The translations under genes were made by a program, and so were the position numbers. The notes under the pieces were generated by a model. That model ran no database searches, was not told the DNA's origin, and worked only from the letters and a program-made list of their open reading frames with translations. Shown one piece after another: positions 45,406-56,500 of a stretch of DNA of 64,000 nucleotides. The DNA is from Melastoma dodecandrum (taxonomy: Eukaryota > Streptophyta > Magnoliopsida > Myrtales > Melastomataceae). Location of the stretch: positions 9,238,001 through 9,302,000 of the forward strand of contig JARUPY010000538.1 in the NCBI GenBank assembly GCA_029817715.1, in the 5' to 3' direction. Each line of letters starts with the position of its first letter. Position 1 is the stretch's first letter.

Positions 45406-45449
45406 CCTATCGGATCTCTCAACAAGCGGTTAAGCTTTTATCGTTGAGC

Positions 45450-45465
45450 CGGCTCTTATACCAAT
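45450..45465 (-). other. Primer-binding site (initiator tRNA-Met)
   Basis: The minus strand reads ATTGGTATAAGAGCCG directly after the 5' LTR. It matches the initiator tRNA-Met complement TGGTATCAGAGC except for one or two bases. Confidence 0.85.
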
Positions 45466-46928
45466 TGTTGGTATAGGATTGCACTAAGAAGGGGGGGTTG
45501 AATTAGTGCCGTAAGAGTTATGACACTTATTTTCGCTCACAGAAGCGTGGTTCTGTTAGGTCACAGAGGCTGGATCTGATAAACAGATTCCCAGTTCTGA
45601 GACAAGTTATCTTTTGTGTAAGACACAAAGATTTATAGTGGTTCGGCAAACAATGCCTACGTCCACTCACCCAGCTCTCACCCAAGCAGGGCGTATTCAC
45701 TATGATTGGAATGTGGGATTTTACAGATGCACACTTCTGCCAGAAATGTGACTAACAAATTGCACGTTATCACGTGTCTAACACAACCCGCACGCAACGT
45801 GTCTGACTCCGGCTCCTCACTGAGCCCAACGTGGCTTGACGGCTACCACCTGCCCAACGAGGCTTAACGGCTACCTCCTGCCCAACGTGGCTTAACGGCT
45901 ACCACCTGCCCAAACGTGGCTTGACGGCTACCACCTGCCCTTGCACACAACCTGTGTGACTAACAACCTGCACAAGACAAGATTAGCAACTACAGCACAA
46001 ACTCTCTGCAGTTACAGACGATGCTCTCTGTCAGCGGTGATCGGCTCGGTGAATGCACGACGGACGCTCTCAGCTTTTTACAACGGTGAAGGCACAAGGA
46101 TTCTAGTAAGCTTTTAGATAGAACGACGACTTGGAATCGTTGCTTAACACTTGCATATAAGCATGTCCATAGAACGAAGTTTCCCAATCTATCCCAACGG
46201 CTAGTTGATTCACTTGCCATATTCTCCTTGATTTAATTCTGTGGGAAAACTTCCAAAAGCATAAAGCATTACCCTTAGCTACGTTAGATAATAATAAAAC
46301 ATAATGATCAATCAATAAGAGATAATGCTCAGAAGCTGTTTGCTGCGACAGCAGAACCAGCACTCTTTCTCATACGAATTTGGCATTGGGATTATAAGTT
46401 TCCATAAAATGAAAACATTCCCTTCGTAGAATTATTCTCACCATATAGGGAGATCTTAACCTGATAAGGTCATTGCCAAATTACGTAAACACAAGATCAC
46501 GTTAGTTAAGGAAATAAATATTTCCAAATAACTTAAGGTCCAAAGATGAACCTAGACGTGATCCTGTGTGAGATAAATATCTCACGTGCTCGCATATAGG
46601 ACAACCTCCAAGAAGGAAATCATCACTCACAGAAATACCATTATGTAAACCATAGCAAGTACTCCAGCAAGGAGAGTTATAGCAACTGTGACACAGATGC
46701 TCATCTCTGTAACAGAGATAGTGAATTCGATAGTAGATCTTATCCTCAGAACTCCATTTCTGATGGCTAGATCGTTTCCCCTGTTGAAGTACTCCACATA
46801 ACTCTTTTACGTATTGCACGAATGACAGAGACCAGCTTCTACACCCGAAGACCTGTTCTTCTGTACACTTAAATAACACATTAGCAATACATAACCTTTG
46901 TCATCATCAAAACCAGATTATATCAACA
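45466..46928 (-). repeat. 5' LTR of the Sirevirus-type element, 1463 bp
   Basis: On the minus strand it starts TGTTGATATAATCTG at 46928 and ends ATACCAACA at 45466. It is the longer of the two LTRs and keeps the promoter-side 590 bp that the other copy has lost. It carries a fourfold 28-bp repeat at 45823-45941. The right end is followed by GCTGG (46929-46933). Confidence 0.85.
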
Positions 46929-46933
46929 GCTGG

Positions 46934-48900
46934 ACCATCTACATCGTCACCAAAGGTCGATGTGCAAGTCGGGTCGCGGATGCAGTCCGAGAGCTTGGAA
47001 GATTCCCGCACTTCTGTAGGTAATGCGAAAAAGCAGTCCCCGAAATCTAATCAGGGGTCGGAAACAATGGAAAGGGCGGTTGATGCCGTTGTGGATAAAA
47101 TGACTGTGTTATTAGACGAACGATCGGTGGATAGAGAAGTGGATTTGCAAAAGGTGGAGGATGTCCACGTGCATTGTGGGAAAGGGGAAGAGAACAAACA
47201 TGCTTTGGACATCACAAATGTGCCCGACAATGAAGCCACGCAAGACGATGGCTTTACCAAGGTCAGCGGCTAAGTATGGTTGTACCTCATATGAAATGTT
47301 TCTTGCCATTAATCTCATGTTCTGTAAACAGATTTAAATGCTCAATATTAACGATCCTCTGATTTATGTGCATTTTGTGAAACGCGTTTCATTCACTAAC
47401 CAGCTAAGTAAGCCAACCTCGATGCAGACACGTCGTGTGTCGACCAGGTAGCCCTCCGTATTCACAACATCTCCATTCGTGGTGGGGAAGCCTATTACCC
47501 ACAGATCTAATAGTACGCGGAATTTGATCCTGGAGGTATACGATCACTTGCTATGAATAGGTTTGCAAAGATAGTGTGGATTGTTAGGCCCTGGAAAGGG
47601 ACGTGTGTTCTCAAACCCACTTCGTTTGTCTATCTTATTGATTAGGATATTGATAAAACTCATCCTGGGTGACGTCGAAATAAGAGCCCTGAAATCTTTC
47701 ACCAGGGCTGATTGGAATATATTGTCTTGTTCCTGGAGTGACCTTCTCGATCCTAGGTGTGTTATCAATTTTCGAATTGTTCTTTGTGTTACAATGGAAA
47801 AATTGTATGGAGTGCAACTTGAAACACTTGTTAATCTCATGACTCTTACAATTTTCACATTGCGGCGAGTTACTATGTTTGGACGAGTATGTTAGTATTT
47901 CAAGATATGGAATGCTAACACTCAGAACCTAATCGCTGGATACACAATGACGTAAGAAATTACCACATAACTCATTTCAGGTTGTTGTCTACTCACCTTG
48001 TCGAGAACTGGTGGTGTTCGAAATTACATATCATCGATTTCCATGCCCTGATACTGAAAAACAACAATGCAGATGGAGTGGGGAGGAGTTGGTATTTGAC
48101 ATCTTGAGTTGGGGTATGTTTCACCATTTTAATTACCGCTATAATGATCATCTAGTAAATCACGTAATAACACTGACGAAAGTAGCTTATCAAAACAGAA
48201 CTTGGCAGTGAATAAATATAACGCCACAAAGTTGCCCGAGGTAACGCCTGAGGTTCGGAAATCTATCTTCAAGCAGTGCAAGTCAAATATTGGACTAAAC
48301 TGCAACGTTAAACTGGTGAGGTCAATGGTGTCGTCTTGATGTTTCACGGAGATGTGATCTGTTTTTCGCCATGCTGACCATTGCATCCACAAATTTTTGT
48401 TCCAGTATGCACATCAGTGTCACACTGGACACTGCAAATTGTACAGTTTGAATCTCCCCAGGTCTTTATATTTGACACGATAAATACCAGAACAAGTAAT
48501 ATACAAGGCAGATCAGTCGTTCATTGCCCGAGTCTTACGACTTATTAATGCCGTCATGGAAGAGAAAGCTGTTGGGTTGGAACGAAGAAACATACCCGAC
48601 CTTCACTCGTGGCCCATGCTTTACCCTCCGAATGTTCCGAATCAGTTCGACCGTGGCAACGTGTAAGCCCCATCATGCTACCTTTTTTCGGACCTCATCT
48701 ATCGTCTCAATTAACCTTTGATTCATTTTAATCTTTTTAGAGCCGATTGTTGCCTTTACGTAATGAAGTTCATGTCATTGCCGAACCCACCCATTGGAAT
48801 TGATGAAGTGGTGCGTTTCTCTGGAGCTAACTGACCCATCACAACATGCCATTTGCATTGCAGGGTGTGTCCATTGGACATACTTAGGCTTGCTTTAGGA
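46934..48900 (+). pseudogene. MULE-associated Ulp1-like cysteine protease gene, right half
   Basis: Continues the frame broken by the Sirevirus. After a charged, low-complexity exon (ending VSG at 47273) comes a protease domain in exon-like pieces. Piece 48199-48315 is a helical segment (NLAVNKYNATKLPEV). After an acceptor at 48405 come the catalytic His (SHWTLQIVQF, His at 48423-48425) and Asp (VFIFDTINTR, Asp at 48474-48476). A frameshift near 48490-48510 follows, then FIARVLRLINAVMEEKAVGL and VPNQFDRGN. After an intron (48663-48740) the Cys appears in ADCCLYVMKFM (48748-48750), where DCG is usual. The His-Asp-Gln-Cys order is that of C48/Ulp1 SUMO proteases. The frameshift and the transposon insertion disable it. 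Confidence 0.7.
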
Positions 48901-49179
48901 CTCATCAAATGACAGGCAATGGGATGAAGAAGACTATCATGGAAAGGGCAAAGGAGGGACAACAGAAGAAGATGCGCGTTAAGGACAAAAAAACATCGAT
49001 GTGTCGTCTTCGCATGGCTAGCGATACACATAGAGTCTGTGTACCCGGAGTCTCCCAGTTATTTATTTGTATCCCTAGGGTGCTTTTTTTGTTTGGTTAC
49101 TATAGAATGCAAACCGAGACAGGGTATGGATTTTATTTGGAAAATAAGGTTGATGAATTAAGAATTGCACGTCATTAGC
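48901..49179. other. Interval between the converging MULE genes
   Basis: The end of the Ulp1-type gene (DILRLALGLIK near 48875-48910, then a stop) lies here and the transposase ends from the other side near 49180. The plus-strand open frame at 48909-49178 has Lys-rich residues but no recognised motif. Confidence 0.4.
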
Positions 49180-50696
49180 TCCCATGATCCAAATCAAACC
49201 ACTGACCGTAGTCAGTCCTCTCATTGTCATTCAAGTTGTGCCAATGACTAGCGGAAACTGTTTCAGAAACTTTGTTTGGTCCTTCTAATTCTGGCGTTGC
49301 CTCGATGGGTGGGTGTGATCATCCGATAAGAGCAGTGACTGCATTACTGGAAATCCTTCTTTTTGAACTTCCTTTGATCTTAATGCTCTGCTACGCTACA
49401 ACGTCTTCTCGAACATCATCTTCGCCAGCGTCGATATGCAAACGCTCTAGCTCAGTTGTTAATTCCTGGAGTGCAACCCGTTTAAAAGCTGCCCCCGACT
49501 TGCCAACATGGTGGCACAGCCGACGGCAAGCAGTGTTCAATATCCCTTGACGGAATCATCTGCTTTCATACCGAACGACTCCACACCACACTCCACCGGA
49601 CACGATGGTTTTGCGGCTTTGGTCTATCGGCGTATTACGAGGGATGACAGTAATGCTCTCATTCCTTTCACCTTAGCAATATGAAAATATGCGAGCAATT
49701 AGCAATATGAAAAATATGCGAGCAAGACAAGTCGAATGTCTCGAAATGAATGCAACTGCATGCTAGAGCTGGTCGTGCCTTGTAGGAGGAAACATCCGTA
49801 ATGACGTCTCTTACGTCGTAAGATCCTGGCCGATATACTCGATCGATGTTTTCATCGATCATGTTTTCAACATCAAACAAAACTTCAGAATTTGCTCTTG
49901 AATTTTACGGAATGTGCGGAGTGTGAAAACATGGCCTGCATCCTCCTCGATACTTCGAATCATAGAGCGTAGAGGGTCTGCTTTGATAGCGGAATTGTAA
50001 TCTGCCATACTTTCTCATGGTGTATGTCACCCACCGCATGTTCAAGGTGGTGTATAAATTCATGACCTTTGTTGTTTGTCTTTAGGTATCTATTCGTGAA
50101 CGTGTGCATCCTTTCACAACACTGCGTGCTACTTAGCTTGGCTCAGAAATGAACTTGACAATATGTCTGCCACCACATATATTAACTTCCGTAAAGTTGT
50201 TCCGACCAGCAGACATTAACTTGGAGCTTGGTGCTTTGATCATCGCATCCCATTCCATCTCAACTGCATCACTTGGGCCATTGTTATACATGAACGAAGA
50301 GATGGTAGACTGCATAGCCGAATCAGTCACACGATGAGTAGTGTTGCGAGTTAGATGCCAAAGACACAACCAATGTCTGGCATTCGACCACACTTCCCTC
50401 ACCGTCGCGATCACTGACCTGTCTACATCCGTGAACACACTGATCGGGTGGTTCCCTTCCACAACATCGATATGCTTGCGCAACAACCACATATAGTCTT
50501 GCACAGTTCCGAAGGCCATCAATGCGACGCCAAAGACCATGGTTTGGTGATGGTGGTTGATACCGAAGAAGACAACCATCTGCATACCATATGCATTGGC
50601 CTTGAAGGTTGAATCAAAGGCTACACGTCCCCAAATGCACCGTAATCCAGCCTGGACGTGCTGTCTGACCAATAAATCGTCACCACATCTCCACAT
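49180..50696 (-). pseudogene. MULE transposase, FAR1/FHY3 type with SWIM finger
   Basis: The minus-strand frame 50696-50133 holds the DDE-type core: RVAFDSTFKANAYGMQMVVF, GINHHHQTMVFGVALMAF, HPISVFTDVDRSVIATVREV and NARHWLCLWHLTRNTTHRV. The first Asp (AFDST), second Asp (FTDVD) and a later acid region can be seen; C..H (CLWH) is intact. The chain continues in other frames (GHEFIHHLEHAVGDIHHEKV, 50060) and the SWIM zinc finger CSCIHFETFDLSCSHIFHI (about 49770-49715). The C-terminus (GAAFKRVALQELTTELERLH; IKIKGSSKRR) is near 49500-49370. Stops and shifts after 50133 show decay. It mobilises the element by cut and paste. Confidence 0.82.
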
Positions 50697-50699
50697 CTT

Positions 50700-51040
50700 A
50701 TTAAACGGAGGTAAATGTACAGAATGTATTAAAAAATCAACCTACATATTTGTGCATTGTACCAAGAAATGCTGTATAAATTAGTACAAAGTACAATTTC
50801 ACACGGTGAATTATTTGTACAAAGCAAAAATATGTATATTGATTTTCTTTGTACATTACAAAAAGGGTGAAAAAATGTACTAACAAATTACTGTATGAGT
50901 TTGTACATTGTACTAATTGGTACAATGTTAATTTTGTCCACTGCAGGAAAAATGTACAAAAGTCATTTTGTACATAACGAAAAGAAAGATTTATTTTGTA
51001 CATTATGACTAAAATCGACAAAAAATTAGTACAATACCGA
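50700..51040. repeat. GTAC-rich block upstream of the MULE transposase
   Basis: I count 14 GTAC tetranucleotides (mostly TGTAC or GTACA) between 50717 and 51031, in AT-rich DNA where about one would be expected. Many lie in TTGTACA or TGTACAA words on both strands. The position beyond the 5' end of the transposase gene fits subterminal binding sites, but that is inference. Confidence 0.7.
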
Positions 51041-53113
51041 TAACGTCCTTGGCGAAGTATGTTAGTCGCTTCCCAAAGAGACTACTTAGAGACAAAAGGA
51101 TTGCTACACCTACCAGTCATCTGGGAAAAGAATGAAGAGTTCAAGAAGGTCACGGGAGTTGGCCACAAGCCTGGATAAATCGAAACACAGGGTTTGTTGT
51201 AATTCATTATGAGGCAAACGAAATAGTTATTCATAGTTTGATAACAATCAAAATCGACTTAATGCTTAAAAAGAAACGGAACATCTCACCGCAAGCAGCA
51301 ACAAAGGCAAGGCGAGGTTGCGTACCAGTCAAAGATGTAACACTCCCTCTTTGAGTGTTAGAACAAATATGTATAACAAAAGAATCAATCAATTCTTTTG
51401 CGATCATCAAAAGCAAGAAAACCCACGTTGGCCAATAAAAGACAGACAAGCTAAAAAGGGGAGCGGGGGAACGAACCCAAGAAACGAAAAGAGCGTAGTA
51501 CAAAATGACTGGACCTTTGCGCTACTATTTATAATGCCTCCAGAGGAGAAAGTCTTATTTCGGAAAGTGTATAAAATCAGCTAGGAGTTACTTTAAAATT
51601 GGGAATCTGCGTTTCTCAAGATTTCTTAATACCCATGTTTCACAAAGCTAGACTTTGTTCATCCTTTCATTATTACGATATATATGGGCAAATGATCCTG
51701 CTCCAGGATATAAAATAAAACAGGGAGATAAAAGGGTGGGCTGCGATTATTTTGACAGAGTATTGACGAAAGCTCCGAGGGAGTAGATATGATCAAAAGA
51801 AGATAAAATAAAATCATTAAAGAAAATAACCTCATTTCGGGAAACAAAATAAAAAAAAAGTGAAAGGGAGTATCTACGATTATGCTGAGGTGAGCGGGGA
51901 CTAAACAGAAAAAACAAGAAAAAGCAACCATCAAGATAGAGATAGGGAGGATTTCGTGGTAAAGAAGCACAAAATCGTCCCAAGATCACAAATCGACTGT
52001 TCGAATGGGGAGACCACGTAGCTCCTAAAAAAAGTCCAGAAGAACTTGAGTTTTAAAGTTTATGGGAAGAGTTCAATCATTGTTGCAAGGATTCCAAAGA
52101 TGAAATCTAGGATGCTGAAGGTTTTAAATGTGTGGCAAGGGAGGTCAAGGATGAGAAGTACAAGATCCATGTTGCCGAGGACATCACCACACGAAGAAAT
52201 TGGAAAAATACACACGTTTTATTATACAAGAAATTCGAGATGTATGTCCACTGTTTTTACATCAATAAATAACATAATTACGAGAATTACGATTCGAGAA
52301 TCAGTCGTCGTGGCTGCACCTCCACCCAGAAGGGACCGCCAAATTATTTTTTTTCCATCTTTATAGATTACCAAGTCATCCTCATTGCTTTGACGAAGTC
52401 TAATGACAAAATCATTTATCGAACAGTAATAAATTGAGAACAAAATCAGAAAGCTACAATAAGACAAATAAAAAAAAAGAAGGGCAATCAGAGGAAGAAT
52501 AATTGACTAGGAACATCAAAAAGAGAATCCTAAGGCTAGGAGTATAAACGATGTTTTATTCCCAAGCACAATCGTGACTTGTTATTTCGATCGATTTAAT
52601 TATCGAGTCAAAATTAGATGCAAAGTCAATTTTGCTTAATTCTTTGGATTCGTCCTTAGAAGGTGCAGTGGATGGTGAATGATATAGACGTGGAGCTTAC
52701 GATGCTGCTTTCATTTAAAATTCCTTTCCAGGATCACGTTCTTTTAGAACTTTAATTGGTGGGAAACTTTTATTATTAGAAGCTTCCAAAGTTCTAAAAC
52801 TCACTATAATCGAGGTTCTAGAGCAACAACTTAATACTTATTGAAACCAAACGAGCATGTAAGTTTACGAAAAAAAAAGAGCGACATCTTTTTGAGATAC
52901 TAACATTGTAGATGTAAACTTGGCATCGGTTCGTTAAAGGGATGATCGTTAAAAGTCATAACATCGATCGTCACACCCTATCTTCCATCGCTCTATCAAT
53001 TAGGCCTTAGTTTCGTTGCTCAGACAATGGTTTTGTCGACCAGTTCGGTGTCGTCGCTTATTCAACTGTCAGAGTGTCGCTCAAACCCGATCTGTCCTTT
53101 TCATGGGCTTGAT
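51041..53113. other. Intergenic or old repeat DNA
   Basis: No gene can be supported. A perfect 12-bp inverted repeat (ttttagaacttt, 52742-52753 and 52788-52799) is a possible hairpin. The right part borders the younger copia insertion. Confidence 0.45.
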
Positions 53114-53118
53114 AAGCT
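53114..53118. repeat. Target-site duplication AAGCT, left copy
   Basis: AAGCT precedes the left LTR start TGTCAGCG. The same five bases follow the right LTR at 58447-58451. Confidence 0.93.
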
Positions 53119-53503
53119 TGTCAGCGACTCGGAGATTATCAGAGAGAGAGACATTCTGTGAATGGTGAAGGAGGAATCGAGAGCAATGGTGGGTCAAGTG
53201 GAGATTGAGAAGAAAGAAGACTTGGAGGCCTTGAGGCCTGATCTAATGAAGTGAAAGAAAAACAAACCAAGCCCATATGAGTAAATGGAGGATAAATTAG
53301 TAATTGTATGGATTCTGTTGGTGGGGAAATTGGTTGGATGTCGTACACAGTCTGTAAGCTATAAGACAGACGCGGTGTAACAGAAAGAAAAGAAGAAAAT
53401 AAGAAATATCCTTTCTTCTTCTTCCCTGCTTCTTCTTTTCCTTTCCTTTTCTTGCGATGGAGATAAGCATGGAGTTGCAGATGCGCCACAGCATTTAGTT
53501 TCA
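53119..53503 (+). repeat. 5' LTR of the young copia element
   Basis: TGTCAGCGACTCGG to ATTTAGTTTCA, 385 bp. Compared with 58062-58446 I see G/A near 53280 (catatgag versus catatgaa), G/T near 53368 (agacagacg versus agacatacg) and G/T near 53480 (ttgcagatg versus ttgcatatg). Confidence 0.93.
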
Positions 53504-53520
53504 TGGTATCAGAGCATAGG
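53504..53520 (+). other. Primer-binding site (initiator tRNA-Met)
   Basis: TGGTATCAGAGCATAGG starts directly after the LTR, a perfect match to the usual plant copia TGGTATCAGAGC core. Confidence 0.93.
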
Positions 53521-53528
53521 CTTGGGAA

Positions 53529-56500
53529 ATGGGGGATAGACAGCTTGGAGTTGCGATTCCAGACAACCCACAGTCGCCCTACTACATTCACACCACCGAA
53601 AACCAGGTGAATCCAATAGTGACACCTGAGTTAGACGATGGCAACTATAGCTCATGGAGCGCTTCTTTCGAGCTTGCTTTGTCCATAAGAAACAAATAGG
53701 GTTTTATAGATGGGACCATTCCAAAGCCGAGTGTGGAGGATCCCCTGTTTCAGGCATGGAAACGCTGCAATAATTTGGTGAAAGCATGGATACAAAGGTC
53801 TGTATCTGTTCCCATTGCGTCTACTATATTTTACTTGGAATCGGCCAAAGACATATGGGATGAGCTGAGAGAGAGATACTCCGAACCAGATGACTCAAAA
53901 ATCTGCAATCTGCAGCTTCGTTACTTCAGCTTAGAACAGGGAGTGAAGACTGTTTCGGCTTATTATAATGAAATGCTAGCCATATTAAGGGAGTTGAGAA
54001 TTTATAGGCCTTTGCCGTGCTGCGAGTGTGGAAAGTGTGAGTGTCAATGGGCAAGGACTTATTCTGAGCGTGAGCAAAAGGACATGGTGTACAAGTTTCT
54101 AAATGGCCTTAATAGTGACTTTGCAATGTTTCGCTCTCAGTTGCTGTCGAGAAAGCCTTTTCCTACACTAGGAGAGGCCTACAATATGATCCAGCGAGAG
54201 GAGTTGCAGAAGGGACAAAGAATCACAGGAGGCACAATGGCAAGTAACCCACTTATGATAGCAACTGTACAGTCAGATGCAAAGTCAAAAGACCCATCTC
54301 AGGAAGAACAGAGGCGTGGCAGAATGGACTGGGTATGTGACCATTGTGGAAAGAAGGGGCACCTCAAGGAGAAATGCTTTTACCTAGTGGGATTCCCACC
54401 AAATACCAGGTTTGGAAGAGGAAGAGGACAGCAATATAACCCATCTCATGGTCAGCTCCGAGGTAGAACACAACCAGTAATAGGAAGAAGGCAGATTAAT
54501 GCGGTTGATGCTGAAATGGAGGGAGGAAGAAGTGGGGCTTTATCTTCACAGTTGGGATTATCAAAGGAGCAAATTCAAAAGCTAGTTGCTTTCCTTGCTG
54601 TGGAAGAACAGAGCGAGGCTGTTGATGAGCTCAACCAGAGACAAAATCCCACAACCATTCCAAACTCCACTGGTAAATTGCCTGACCTAAAGACAGTACT
54701 TTCTTTCCAACACCCTATAAACAACTTTCATCCTTCTTCAATTTGGTTTCTTGACACTGGGGCTACGGATCATGTAGTCTCAGATGTCACTTTATTCAAT
54801 TCGTTTCGTAGACTTGAAAAGCCCTTGCTGATACAGCTTCCAAATAAATCTGAGGTAACCTCTACACACATAGGCACAGTAAAATTGAATGACAGCCTGA
54901 CCCTACAAAATGTCTTACTTGTTTCCTCTTTTCACTTCAATCTCATTTCGGTTAGCAAACTCACTGCAGATAATTCTCTTTGTCTTGTGTTCTCTCGTGA
55001 TAACTGTTTCATACAGGACTTGGGAACCTGGACGACGATTGGACAAGCTAAGGTCAGAAATGGACTATACCACATTATAAAAACAAAAGCTGGGTTTGGT
55101 TCAACCTCTCAGACAGAGACTACAGTGTCAGACAAGGGGAAGCATAACATGTATCTAGTTAGTAATACTGCACATACACATAAACAAACTCTTGATCATT
55201 TTGATTTGTGGCACTTGAGACTCGGTCACATATCTATAGAAAAAGGCAGGATATTACATGCTCTAGATCTTACTATACATTTGCTGCAGAGGAATGTGTG
55301 CACTGTTTGCCATGAATCAAAGCAGAAGAAACTGCCTTTTCCTTCAAGTCTCACACAAACAGATTCTGCATTTGATCTTATACACTGTGATGTTTGGGGT
55401 CCTTACTCACAACCAACACTTGGTGGATTTCGTTTCTTTCTCACTATAGTGGATGATTACACTAGAGTAACATGGGTATATTTAATGGTTCATAAATCAG
55501 AAGTGCAGGCATTTCTGAAACAATTCTGCACTTTTGTACAAACTCAGTTTAACTCAAGGGTCAAGATCATTAGAAGTGACAATGGTGGTGAATTTTGTTT
55601 GCCCGACTTTTACCAAAGCCTAGGTATCCTTCATCAGAGAACCTGTGTTGAGAGTCCCCAGCAAAATGGAGTTGCTGAGAGGAAACATCAGCATCTTCTG
55701 CAGGTCACACGTGCACTTCTTTTTCAGTCCGGGTTACCTATCAAATTTTGGGGATATGCACTTCTTACAGCAACTTTTCTCATTAACAGACTTCCTACCA
55801 AATCTTTACCAGGAAGAAAATCTCCATACGAGATACTTCATCATCAGATGCCAAATTATCATAGTCTTAGGGTTTTTGGATCTCTTTATTATGCTAGTAC
55901 TCTTGAGAATGGTAGGAAGAAATTAGACAAAAGGGCTCATAAATGCGTTTTCATTGGCTATCCTTTTGGTGTTAAAGGTTATTATTTGTATGACTTAGAT
56001 CGGCAATATGTTTTTATCTCCAGAAATGTTTCCTTTTATGAGTCTGTGTTTCCTTTTTACTCGAAGCATCACTCTGCATCATATCCAGACTTAGTTCTGC
56101 CTGCTAATCCAGATATCATGCCATCTGTTCATACACCATTGGTTGAAATTCCTTCTTCATCTGGAATGTCATCAGATGACATTCCATCTGATAACATAGA
56201 CAGTCAAGGGTTTGACAAAACTAATGATTGCACATCTTCAGCATCTCCCTCGTCTGACACTGCATCTCCGCTGAGAAGAAGCACCAGACCCAGAGCAATA
56301 CCCACATATCTAAAGGATTACCACCATAGTCTGTTTCTGGCCAGTGCTTCCCATTCTTCTTCTGGGGAACCAAGTAAGTCTTTTTCTCCAACTTTACTTC
56401 CTTCTCCTCATTCTTCATTCCCTTATCCAATTGAACCTTATATTGCTTATCATCGACTTTCCAAACCCCTCTATACCTTCCTTCTGTCTCTGGAAAATCA

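Larger units (their letters stand above)
36957..46928 (-). mobile_element. Sirevirus-type Ty1/copia retrotransposon, 9.97 kb
   Basis: Complete insertion flanked by GCTGG. Reading leftward (minus strand): 5' LTR 46928-45466, primer site 45465-45450, gag 45405-43693, pol 43681-40561 (protease, integrase, RT, RNase H), an extra third ORF 40317-38626, several polypurine tracts (38480-37915) and a 3' LTR ending at 36957. The LTR begins TGTTGATATAATCTG on the minus strand. The coiled-coil gag with two zinc knuckles, the env-position ORF and the repeated CAAAAAGGGGGAG-type polypurine tracts are features of plant Sireviruses. It interrupts the Ulp1-type gene of a MULE. Stops and a frameshift show it is no longer autonomous. 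Confidence 0.9.

Noticed and set aside
51468..51510. tRNA-like gaacgaaccc words
   Set aside because: No cloverleaf arms could be built around it.
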